Source: Candidatus Woesebacteria bacterium
GTDB taxonomy: Bacteria > Patescibacteriota > Microgenomatia > UBA8517
Direction of reading: 5' to 3'
Assembly (NCBI GenBank): GCA_016926185.1
Contig: JAFGPD010000009.1
Coordinates: forward strand, 1-39,657
Length of the DNA: 39,657 nucleotides
Shown: positions 32,354-39,310 of the stretch, one piece after another
Layout of the letters: each line of letters begins with the position of its first letter
Position numbering within the stretch: the first letter of the stretch is position 1
Position numbers and translations under genes: made by a program
The notes under the pieces: model-generated
What the model saw: the letters and a program-made list of their open reading frames with translations, nothing else
What the model was told of the DNA's origin: nothing
The model's database searches: none

Positions 32354-34452
32354 GAAATATCAAGATAATCTTCAATACCTTTTCCAAATTTCTTTTTAAA
32401 AGCATTATCTACTTTTTTAATTGGATCACTACCAAGGAATTCTAACTTTAAAAGTGTTTCCTTTTTTCTTTTTTGAATATCTTGAATATCTTTTAATTTA
32501 ATTAATTCACCTTCAATTTCGAAATATCTCAATTTGTCTTTAAGAGGTAATTGCCAAAATAGTAAAAATCCTCTCTCAGGAAAATCTATACCAAGTATTT
32601 TGTAACAATGAAGCATAAAATCTTTTTCAAGAAGTTTTAACTCATTTTCAGCATAATTTTTAATATTTTCTAAATCGTTTAGTTTACAAGGTTGTGTACC
32701 CAGTTCGAAATACATCTTAATCTTTGGTTCTGTACCAGAGGGTCTCAAGGTTACTTTCAAGGATGTGAATTTATCGAAAGGTTCAAGATGAAAAACTAAT
32801 ACATTTTTAGACAACCTATCTGTCTCAGATACAATGGGTTTTCTATCTCTGAAATCTTCAATACTATTTACTTTATATTTCCCGAATGTTTTCAGTTTTG
32901 AACCTCTCATAGTTTCCTGAATTTTATTAATTTTGGACATGCCTTCAGCTCCCGGTAATCTTATCTCAGTTAAATAATTCCTAAAGTAACCATATTTAGA
33001 ATATGTTTCATTCAGATAATCCCACAAGGTTTTTCCGTTTTCTTTTAATTCGGCAGAGAGTTCAGATAACCATAAACCTGCTACTGCAGCGTCCTTATCC
33101 CTAACATAGTTACCAGCAATGTAACCATGACTTTCTTCCAACCCAAAAAGAAAATTATCTATTTTGCCTTCATCTTCTAATTTATTCATCAGATCACCGA
33201 TATATTTGAAACCCACAGGCAGGTCTCCTTTAATTTCAACATCATTTGCATTACAGATTTCTCTTGCGAGATTGGTTGTGACACTAGTTTTTATCACGAT
33301 TCCTTTTCCTTTTAACTTGCTTTTCTTTTTTTCGATCACATAATTCAACAAAATCGAACCAATCTCGTTACCATTAAGATATTTCCATTCATTTCCATGT
33401 TTGATCATGACCCCTATCCTGTCTGCATCAGGATCACAATTCAAAATAATTTCTCCATTAATTTTTTTTGCATATTTTAATGTAGTATCAAAAGATTGGA
33501 TAACCTCCGGGTTTGGAATATTAAAAGTAACGTTTTCAAATTTACCACTTGCATAACTTGTTTTTGGATCAGCATTAACATCGAAACCTAGTTTTTTCAA
33601 ACATTTTTCTACAGATGTTGAGCCTGTTCCATGAAGAGGGGTAAATACAATTTTAATATCTCTTTTATCTGACAAGGATAACTTATTAACAGCTTCAATA
33701 TAAGCGTTATCTACTTCCTTTCCAATTAGATTTATTAATCCTTTTTTATCAGCATCTTTATAATTTAAGACCTTAATATCCTTTACATTATCAGTTACTT
33801 CTTCTACAAGTTCTTCATCATGTGGAGGAATTAATTGTCCACCAAATTCGTCGTACACTTTTTTACCATTATGTTCAGGTGGATTATGGCTAGCACTAAA
33901 CATATCGCCTGCAACCGCTTTCAAATATCTTATTGCAAAAGAAAGTTCAGGAGTTGTTCTTACATCATCAAAAATATGAACATGAATTCCATTAGCAGTA
34001 TATACTTCAGCAGCGGCATTTGCTAAATCCAAACAACTTAAATTTCTAACGGGATTAGGAAGACTATCATTAAAATATTTATTTGTATAAAATACTCTTA
34101 CATCAAATGCCAATACTACCCCGCGTTTTTTTGCATCATTTCCATATTTTTTTATTAAGTACTGAGAATGTCCTTGAGCAGATGCTTTTATTGTCCATTT
34201 ATTTATCCTGTTTGGACCGATTCCCACTTCCCCTCTTCGACCACCAGTTCCAAAGGGGATTATTTGATAAAAACAATCAAGAAGGTAATCCCATTCTTGA
34301 TTTTTAATAATATGTTTAATCTGTGGGAGATATTCTTTGTAGGTATCTTTCTCCAACCATTCTTTAATATTATCTATTGCAGCTTTTTTATACTTTTCCT
34401 CTACATTCAATTTTTTGAAGCCCGTTCTTACATTGCTCAATAAATCACTCAT
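32350..34452 (-). CDS. Phosphoglucomutase/phosphomannomutase with C-terminal extension
   Basis: This 700-residue alpha-D-phosphohexomutase has all four motifs: phosphoserine loop SASHNPP (Ser188), metal loop DPDADR (340-345), sugar loop GLEESHG (437-443) and phosphate loop RPSGTEPKIK (570-579). The layout, with about 60 extra residues before FGTGGRRG, resembles the PGM2-like branch. After the normal end near residue 610 about 90 further residues follow, Lys-rich with aromatic segments (FLLFWQLPLKDK), matching no domain I know. It interconverts hexose-1- and -6-phosphates for glycan precursors. It sits between holA and the IMPase-like gene. Confidence 0.93.
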   Translation of the reverse strand: MSDLLSNVRTGFKKLNVEEKYKKAAIDNIKEWLEKDTYKEYLPQIKHIIKNQEWDYLLDCFYQIIPFGTGGRRGEVGIGPNRINKWTIKASAQGHSQYLIKKYGNDAKKRGVVLAFDVRVFYTNKYFNDSLPNPVRNLSCLDLANAAAEVYTANGIHVHIFDDVRTTPELSFAIRYLKAVAGDMFSASHNPPEHNGKKVYDEFGGQLIPPHDEELVEEVTDNVKDIKVLNYKDADKKGLINLIGKEVDNAYIEAVNKLSLSDKRDIKIVFTPLHGTGSTSVEKCLKKLGFDVNADPKTSYASGKFENVTFNIPNPEVIQSFDTTLKYAKKINGEIILNCDPDADRIGVMIKHGNEWKYLNGNEIGSILLNYVIEKKKSKLKGKGIVIKTSVTTNLAREICNANDVEIKGDLPVGFKYIGDLMNKLEDEGKIDNFLFGLEESHGYIAGNYVRDKDAAVAGLWLSELSAELKENGKTLWDYLNETYSKYGYFRNYLTEIRLPGAEGMSKINKIQETMRGSKLKTFGKYKVNSIEDFRDRKPIVSETDRLSKNVLVFHLEPFDKFTSLKVTLRPSGTEPKIKMYFELGTQPCKLNDLENIKNYAENELKLLEKDFMLHCYKILGIDFPERGFLLFWQLPLKDKLRYFEIEGELIKLKDIQDIQKRKKETLLKLEFLGSDPIKKVDNAFKKKFGKGIEDYLDIS

Positions 34453-34459
34453 TGGTAAA

Positions 34460-35131
34460 TTATTCTAGTTCACTGATTATTATATAGTCAAGAAGGTCTG
34501 TAATATTTACAACTGAAGTTTTAGTTTTCATATCTGCCTCAGCTAGTTTCTTGAGAAATCTTTCCAGTTGTCCATCTTTATATTTTCTCATCTGCGCTGT
34601 CAGTTTATTCTTTCTCCAAGAAGGATAGTCGATACTTTCAGGAGCAATTTTTAGATAATACATATCTCTGACCTGTCTTACGATCAGTGTAAAAATAAAT
34701 TCAGGAGCATCAGTTTCTATGAGTTTATTGAACATTTTCAACGAGTTTGTAGAATTCCCGGGATAAAGTGAATCCAGAAAACTCCAGATTATCTTAGGTA
34801 GTTCAAAGTTCTCGATCTTATCTATTTTCGGAAGTGAATTAATGAAAGTCTTAGTTAAGGTTTTTCCACTATATATCACTAACGTTCCTTCAATATCATC
34901 TAAAAACCCCTTCATCCACTTTAGTTTATTTTTATCTAATTTTTCCGCGTCCTCCAAGATAAACAGTTTCTTTTCACCAAACAGCGATTGTGAAACTAAA
35001 ATATCCTGTATCTTATCGTTTGCATTGAATCTTTCTACTACCCATTCTCTTTTTTTTGCAGAATCAATAAATTTTCCTAGCCTTTCATAGCTTTTTTGAA
35101 GGTTATCACCATGTACTAATATTATTCTCAT
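34460..35131 (-). CDS. holA: DNA polymerase III delta-subunit-like protein (HolA), short form
   Basis: The 223-residue protein resembles the clamp-loader delta subunit in reduced form. It has an N-terminal strand IILVHGDN, the signature SQSLFGEKKLFILEDAEKL (about residues 48-66), strand TLVIYSGKTLTK, and a C-terminal helical collar with FTLIVRQVRDMYYLK and KKLAEADMKTKT. Normal HolA has about 340 residues; the linker to the collar is short here. Delta opens the beta clamp during loading. It lies 3 bp after the metallopeptidase gene and 7 bp before the mutase gene. Confidence 0.8.
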   Translation of the reverse strand: MRIILVHGDNLQKSYERLGKFIDSAKKREWVVERFNANDKIQDILVSQSLFGEKKLFILEDAEKLDKNKLKWMKGFLDDIEGTLVIYSGKTLTKTFINSLPKIDKIENFELPKIIWSFLDSLYPGNSTNSLKMFNKLIETDAPEFIFTLIVRQVRDMYYLKIAPESIDYPSWRKNKLTAQMRKYKDGQLERFLKKLAEADMKTKTSVVNITDLLDYIIISELE

Positions 35132-35134
35132 TTT

Positions 35135-35560
35135 TTATTCCCGCAGTTTTATATCTTTTTTGTATTGATTTATCAACTGACGAACTCTGTCATTAAAGTT
35201 CCTCTTACCGCGTTTTCTAACATGCGGAAGTAAACTTCCGGAAAAGTTCTTTGGGATATGCGCAAGCTCGTGTAGTAGAACTTCTTCCTGCTCTTTTACT
35301 TTGAGTCTGTCGAATTTCTCAGAAAGTACTTCTATCACATAAGAGGGTTTTTGCGATAGAGCGATCTGCCATATTTTTGATAATCCCCAGATCCTTGCAT
35401 AAGCCCTCGAGCTGGAATTAGTGCTCCTGAAACAGTGTATCTTGCCTTTATTAAGCCATTGAGGTTTAAGTGAGAAAACCATACGGTCCACTCTTTCTTG
35501 AATATCTGGAGCTTCTTGCCAATCCAAAGCTGTACCACTTCTTTTCTTTCTTCTTGCCAT
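35135..35560 (-). CDS. Putative zinc metallopeptidase (phage-metallopeptidase-like family)
   Basis: The 141-residue cytoplasmic protein has an HExxH zinc motif, His97-Glu98-Leu-Ala-His101 (LLHELAHIPKNFSG), followed by His113 in LLPHVRKRGKR as a likely third ligand. N-terminal features DIQERVDRM and RIWGLSKIWQIAL fit the small putative metallopeptidase family found in phages, archaea and CPR bacteria. The substrate is unknown. It is the first gene of the unit with holA, the mutase and the IMPase-like gene. A TAAATT -10-like box lies 6 nt before the ATG. Confidence 0.8.
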   Translation of the reverse strand: MARRKKRSGTALDWQEAPDIQERVDRMVFSLKPQWLNKGKIHCFRSTNSSSRAYARIWGLSKIWQIALSQKPSYVIEVLSEKFDRLKVKEQEEVLLHELAHIPKNFSGSLLPHVRKRGKRNFNDRVRQLINQYKKDIKLRE

Positions 35561-35615
35561 GGAGAAAATTTAGACCTATTTTCAATAAATTTCCAGAACT
35601 ACTTTTTTATTATGT

Positions 35616-35870
35616 TTATTGGACCCTGAAAACTTCAGCGCCTTCTTTAAGTTCGTTATTAACTTTAAGTCCGATCACATCACCCTTTTTTGCTTTTTCG
35701 ATCTTCTCGTGTTCAACTTGCATCGACTCAACATCTTGCTCAAAAAGATCCTCACCGCCTCTAACAAATTTTATTTTATCGCCGACACCCAGATCTCCAG
35801 TCAACTCCAATATTGCGACCTTTATCTTGTCGTAATAGTGAGTCACCTCTCCAATTCGAAAATCAGTCAT
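35616..35870 (-). CDS. EF-Tu-domain-2-like small protein
   Basis: This 84-residue protein corresponds to a single translation-factor beta-barrel (domain 2 of EF-Tu type): IGEVTHYYDKIKVAILELTGDLGVGDKIKFVRG, then QVEHEKIEKAKKGDVIGLKV and an ending EGAEVFRVQ. Such stand-alone proteins are annotated translation elongation factor-like and often accompany U32 peptidases, which are not seen here. The function is unknown. It has one of the strongest Shine-Dalgarno sites in the window (GGAGGTGAT, 7 nt before ATG), and that site adjoins a long hairpin, so translation may be controlled by leader structure. Confidence 0.88.
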   Translation of the reverse strand: MTDFRIGEVTHYYDKIKVAILELTGDLGVGDKIKFVRGGEDLFEQDVESMQVEHEKIEKAKKGDVIGLKVNNELKEGAEVFRVQ

Positions 35871-35883
35871 TAATTATCACCTC

Positions 35884-35966
35884 CCCCAGTGAGATAGCTA
35901 CTTCGTAGCATCTCATGGGGTCCCGTGAGATGAAGAATTCTATCTCACCGGGACTACCACTCCCGG
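35884..35966 (-). promoter_or_regulatory. Three-hairpin structured leader or REP-like cluster before the EF-like gene
   Basis: Three palindromes overlap. Hairpin B (35884-35920) pairs CCCA-TGAGAT-GCTAC with GTAGC-ATCTCA-TGGG around a GAA loop, with two bulged bases. Hairpin A (35920-35954) has 12 bp with one bulge. Hairpin C (35948-35966), CCGGGA-ctaccac-TCCCGG, uses bases that A also needs, so A and C exclude each other. TGAGAT/ATCTCA units recur in both orientations, allowing further alternative pairings. In the RNA of the EF-like gene, the 3' arm of B runs directly into the Shine-Dalgarno site. It may be a regulatory switch, or an intergenic repeat that happens to sit here. Confidence 0.55.
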
Positions 35967-35981
35967 GATCTCATGAAATGC

Positions 35982-36089
35982 TTAATTCATTATTTCATAT
36001 TTTTCAATTTTCAAGTAAAACTTATTTTTTAACCCGTAGATATAATATTTTGAAGTTACTTTTTCCAAAGTTATTTTCAAAACTTTCAT
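35982..36089 (-). CDS. Possible 35-codon upstream ORF in the EF-like leader
   Basis: An ATG at 36089 follows an AGGA at 10-nt spacing and an extended -10 box, and opens a 35-codon Lys- and Tyr-rich frame (MKVLKITLEKVTSKYYIYGL and 15 more) that stops with TAA 16 nt before hairpin C. It could be a leader peptide. In DNA this AT-rich a frame of this length may be chance. Confidence 0.22.
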   Translation of the reverse strand: MKVLKITLEKVTSKYYIYGLKNKFYLKIEKYEIMN

Positions 36090-36108
36090 TAATTCGTGTC
36101 CTGACTAA

Positions 36109-36117
36109 AGTATAACA
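36109..36117 (-). promoter_or_regulatory. Extended -10 promoter for the EF-like transcript
   Basis: TG-T-TATACT on the minus strand gives an extended -10 element. Transcription from near 36102 would produce a leader of about 230 nt covering the possible upstream ORF and the three hairpins before the EF-like gene. Confidence 0.4.
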
Positions 36118-36133
36118 CAGTAGATTTGGAAGA

Positions 36134-36751
36134 TTATTTTACTGCCAAAAGATATTTTTTCTCAACGACCTGCCAATTTATCAGCTTCATGAAAGCCTTC
36201 ACATAATCAGCTCTTTTATTCTGATATTTCAGGTAGTATGCATGCTCCCAGACATCAACAGTGAGAATTGGAGTCTGTCCATACATCAGAGGACTATTTT
36301 GAAAAGATTGTCTTGTCATTTCAAGCTTTCCGTCTTTATTCACAACCAAAAACGCCCAACCGCTCCCGAAAACACCCATTGCTTTTTCTTCAAATTTTTC
36401 AAAAAACCCATCAAGATCTCCGTAGACCTCTTCAATTGCCGATAGAAGTTTGCCTTCAGGACCGCTATGTTCATCATAAGGCTGAAGCGATTCCCAATAA
36501 AGATCGTGATTTATAACACCACCTGCAAAATTAACAACTTTTTGCCTTATGTCCTCCGGCAAATCCTTGAAGCCGACCATTAATTCTTCCGGGGTCTTTT
36601 CTTTCAGATGATCAAAACTTTCAATTGTATCAATAAGCTTATTCAAATAACCCTGATGATGTTTTAAGTAGTGGATGCGAACAGTTTCCTCATCAATATA
36701 TGGCTCAAGGTCCTTATAACCGAAGTTGAGTTTTGGCAGTTCAAAATTCAT
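36134..36751 (-). CDS. Fe/Mn superoxide dismutase
   Basis: The 205-residue enzyme turns superoxide into hydrogen peroxide and oxygen. The four metal ligands are His27 (HYLKHHQGYL), His82 (NHDLYW), Asp166 and His170 (DVWEHAYYLKY). GSGWAFLVV is present. Gln151 in FQNSP and the DVWEHAYYL sequence favour the manganese or cambialistic type. There is no signal peptide, so it acts in the cytoplasm. It follows the DUF2905 gene by 8 bp and is probably co-transcribed with it. Its presence suggests exposure to oxygen. Confidence 0.95.
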   Translation of the reverse strand: MNFELPKLNFGYKDLEPYIDEETVRIHYLKHHQGYLNKLIDTIESFDHLKEKTPEELMVGFKDLPEDIRQKVVNFAGGVINHDLYWESLQPYDEHSGPEGKLLSAIEEVYGDLDGFFEKFEEKAMGVFGSGWAFLVVNKDGKLEMTRQSFQNSPLMYGQTPILTVDVWEHAYYLKYQNKRADYVKAFMKLINWQVVEKKYLLAVK

Positions 36752-36759
36752 TATTTTAC

Positions 36760-36963
36760 TCAGGACGAAATGGATCTAAGGATAATAAAAAGCACTAAAG
36801 TTATCAAAAGTGAGCTTGCCCACGGAATATAAATTGTTTTGCCTGCTTTATATATGACAATATCTCCTGGAAATGCCAATGGCTGTCTTCTTCTTGAGGA
36901 TAAAAAATACATCAAAGCTATAGATATTCCGTAGAGCAATATTATTGTTTTTATGAACTGCAT
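36760..36963 (-). CDS. DUF2905 family membrane protein
   Basis: The 67-residue protein has two transmembrane helices joined by the family signature PLAFPGDIVIYKAGKTIYIPWASS, which matches the DUF2905 pattern (lPGDI.i...g..fy.P...s). The function of the family is unknown. The ATG at 36963 follows a -10-like TATAGA (36977-36972) by 8 nt without a Shine-Dalgarno sequence. It is the first gene of a probable unit with superoxide dismutase. Confidence 0.82.
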   Translation of the reverse strand: MQFIKTIILLYGISIALMYFLSSRRRQPLAFPGDIVIYKAGKTIYIPWASSLLITLVLFIILRSISS

Positions 36964-37028
36964 GAACTTTTTCTATACTGAAAATAACAATATCATTTAT
37001 AACACACTATATTCAACTGTGTAATTTA

Positions 37029-37427
37029 TCATGGCTCTTTAATATAATTTACCAGAAGAGTCCTTTCACGCGGACCTGAGAATTCAAAAAGGACCACTTT
37101 CTGATATGAACCCAAGACCATGCTTGCATTCTGCACGGGAACATAAAGACCGGGTCCGACAATACTTGCCAAGAAGTGGTCGCCAAAGTGTGCGGGGTCG
37201 TGAGGATGGTTATATTGGATTTTGGGTATAAGCTCCATAAAGGCATTAATATAGTCCTGATCAGTACCGGGATCAAGATCTGCGGTTGTTATCCCGCAGG
37301 TAGTGTGTGTCAAAAATAAGTAGCAATGACCGTTATGATAGGAGTTCTTCATTAAAAGATCATTCACAATTCCTGTAATATCAATTACTTCTTTATTTTT
37401 GTTCGTCTTTATCTTTAGTTGCTGCAC
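37029..37427 (-). CDS. YjbQ/UPF0047 family protein
   Basis: About 132 residues with the UPF0047 core: FLTHTTCGITTADLDPG, then HFGDHFLASIVGPGLYVPVQNASMVLGSYQKVVLFEFSGPRERTLLV. Members are trimeric, and some rescue thiamine-phosphate synthase mutants; the physiological reaction is uncertain. Family members often have HAEGN(S/A)DAH where this one has HFGDH. I chose GTG 37427 because a promoter (TTGCCT-N17-TAAATT) ends 7 nt before it. A TTG at 37436 would lie next to the -10 box itself. Confidence 0.88.
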   Translation of the reverse strand: MQQLKIKTNKNKEVIDITGIVNDLLMKNSYHNGHCYLFLTHTTCGITTADLDPGTDQDYINAFMELIPKIQYNHPHDPAHFGDHFLASIVGPGLYVPVQNASMVLGSYQKVVLFEFSGPRERTLLVNYIKEP

Positions 37428-37434
37428 TAATAAC

Positions 37435-37463
37435 AATTTAGCCTAAATCTTAAAATAAGGCAA
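37435..37463 (-). promoter_or_regulatory. yjbQ promoter, leaderless arrangement
   Basis: On the minus strand -35 TTGCCT (37463-37458), a 17-bp spacer and -10 TAAATT (37440-37435) are followed by GTG at 37427 after 7 nt. Confidence 0.5.
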
Positions 37464-37519
37464 ACGTCGAAAAGCACTTAGTACTTGATTAATAAAATAT
37501 TTTCTGACACTATAAAAAT

Positions 37520-39157
37520 ATGTTTAATATTAAAAGAAACGATCCTTTATCAAAGTCAGCAGACCAGAAAACGCCGATGTCCGGAGACCAAAGCAATATA
37601 ACAACAGTAAACACATCCGATAGCACCTCTATTCCTTCTGCGTCAATTGGTACTGATATTTCAGCCGGAAATGAGAATCAAAAAATTAGTCCAATAGGTG
37701 ATGTGTCTGGGCAATCATCTGCAAGTAACATACCTACTGTTGATACATCTCCATCAGTAAACTCACCAGATAATACTATCTCTAAACCAACAATGGGACC
37801 ATCCACACCCAACGCTAATGCAAGCACTTCTGATACAGGAATGGATATTGGTGTTCAATCAAGTCCTTCTTCAGTTGATTCAACAACCACATCAAGTGAT
37901 TCATCTTCCGTCTTTGGTTCTGTCTCTGATGATACAACTGTAACAAGTCAGAAAACTGCAGTTCCACCATCGCCTTTTTCGCAAAGTGATAGTTTTAATA
38001 CATCATCTCAAGAAAATACATCGATCCTTGACCCCGTTTCTAAAAATGAAAAAGAGATCCCCAGTATTATTCCAGGAACACCCGGTAACTCGATAACACC
38101 TCCGGAAAATAATAAAAATACTTTTTCTGAGGATTCATCTTTGACATCATCCACGGGCACAATACCGTCGATCATGCCTACAATGGGCTCCCCTGAAACA
38201 TCTTCCAGTAACCCTATTTCATCTCCGTCCGACTCATCCGCTTCGGGTCAGCCTCTCAATATATCAACAATTAACAGTGAAGGAAGCAGTGCTGATAATT
38301 CACCTCTTAAGTCGCCTCCTATGCCAGGGGTTTCAGAAATAGATGATGATAAAAAAGACGAGCAAAATATCATCGATTCTCCTCCTTCCCCATCTACTGT
38401 CATCTCTTCCTCAGACACAAAGTCAGGTGGTAAGTTCAAGTTCTTTGTGATCATTTTGATAGTTATCACTATTCTTGTATATGCGGTTGTTGCATATTTG
38501 TATTTCACAGGGGACAAGGACAACGATCCCTTTTCAGATCTTTTCGGTGACAACTCCGCTACACAACAGGTTGCGGGAAACGTCAATGGCACCACAACGA
38601 TCCCAACAAAGACACCCACACCCGTTATTACCGAAATGATCACAATAAATAACGGTGATGTGGTAAAAGAGTCAAGTATAGGAGATATCACCGTCTTGGT
38701 AAAAAAAAACGACTATCCTGAAACCGGCATAGTAGGTTTTCAGAAGGTGAATCAGTCTCCCGATAAGTCCAAACTGTGTTTTTACTCATTATCTCCCGCT
38801 GATGACCCCGCAATGTATATCTCAGATTCAGACGGGACCAATGTCGAAAAGTTGGTAAGTGATGTCTCATCTTGTTACTGGTCGTCAGATTCATCAAAGA
38901 TCGCCTACACGAACACCGCTGACGCCACTTCACCTGTTGATATCTACATTTACGATACAAAGACACTTAAGTCTACGAATCTTACTGCCCAGTCAGACGC
39001 AGAAACACTCTTCAGAAGATATGAAATAGAAAGCTGGAGTGAAAACGATACAAAAATAAATTGCAATTTCCAGGTAATTGATACAGAAAATACGGATGTT
39101 GAAAACACTGATTTGTGTGAAATTGATTTTGCAACGAAAGAAGTTCTTGACCTCTAA
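37520..39157 (+). CDS. Ser/Thr-rich single-pass membrane protein with TolB-like C-terminal region
   Basis: This 545-residue protein has a low-complexity N-terminus of about 300 residues rich in Ser, Thr, Pro, Asp and Asn, one transmembrane helix (about 308-330, FFVIILIVITILVYAVVAYLYF), a TPTPV linker, and a C-terminal region with beta-propeller-like repeats (QSPDKSKLCFYSL, YISDSDGTNVEKL, CYWSSDSSKIAYT, DIYIYDTKTLKSTNL) as in TolB/PD40 proteins. Only about three blades are present, so the propeller would be incomplete unless it oligomerises. The plan matches the LytR_C protein at 361-1422: a disordered inside part, a helix and a small outside domain. Confidence 0.78.
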   Translation: MFNIKRNDPLSKSADQKTPMSGDQSNITTVNTSDSTSIPSASIGTDISAGNENQKISPIGDVSGQSSASNIPTVDTSPSVNSPDNTISKPTMGPSTPNANASTSDTGMDIGVQSSPSSVDSTTTSSDSSSVFGSVSDDTTVTSQKTAVPPSPFSQSDSFNTSSQENTSILDPVSKNEKEIPSIIPGTPGNSITPPENNKNTFSEDSSLTSSTGTIPSIMPTMGSPETSSSNPISSPSDSSASGQPLNISTINSEGSSADNSPLKSPPMPGVSEIDDDKKDEQNIIDSPPSPSTVISSSDTKSGGKFKFFVIILIVITILVYAVVAYLYFTGDKDNDPFSDLFGDNSATQQVAGNVNGTTTIPTKTPTPVITEMITINNGDVVKESSIGDITVLVKKNDYPETGIVGFQKVNQSPDKSKLCFYSLSPADDPAMYISDSDGTNVEKLVSDVSSCYWSSDSSKIAYTNTADATSPVDIYIYDTKTLKSTNLTAQSDAETLFRRYEIESWSENDTKINCNFQVIDTENTDVENTDLCEIDFATKEVLDL

Positions 39158-39226
39158 TATTTATTTTAAAGACACAAAATCATAAAATATTACACACAAG
39201 ATACATTATTATATAAAAAGATATAA

Positions 39227-39255
39227 TTGACTTTCAATTGTTATAATAGTATACC
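39227..39255 (+). promoter_or_regulatory. Candidate promoter of the SipW/TasA-type gene
   Basis: -35 TTGACT (39227-39232), a 17-bp spacer and -10 TATACC (39250-39255) lie 55 bp before the ATG at 39311. A TATAAT at 39242-39247 is an alternative -10 without a matching -35. Confidence 0.4.
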
Positions 39256-39310
39256 TATAGGTGCTAACATTTAAAGATTAATCTGCCCCAATTGATTATC
39301 TGCCTTTAGT

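Noticed and set aside
37029-37276. 75-codon minus-strand ORF overlapping yjbQ in another frame
   Set aside because: The yjbQ frame carries a recognisable conserved domain and a promoter; the other frame has neither.
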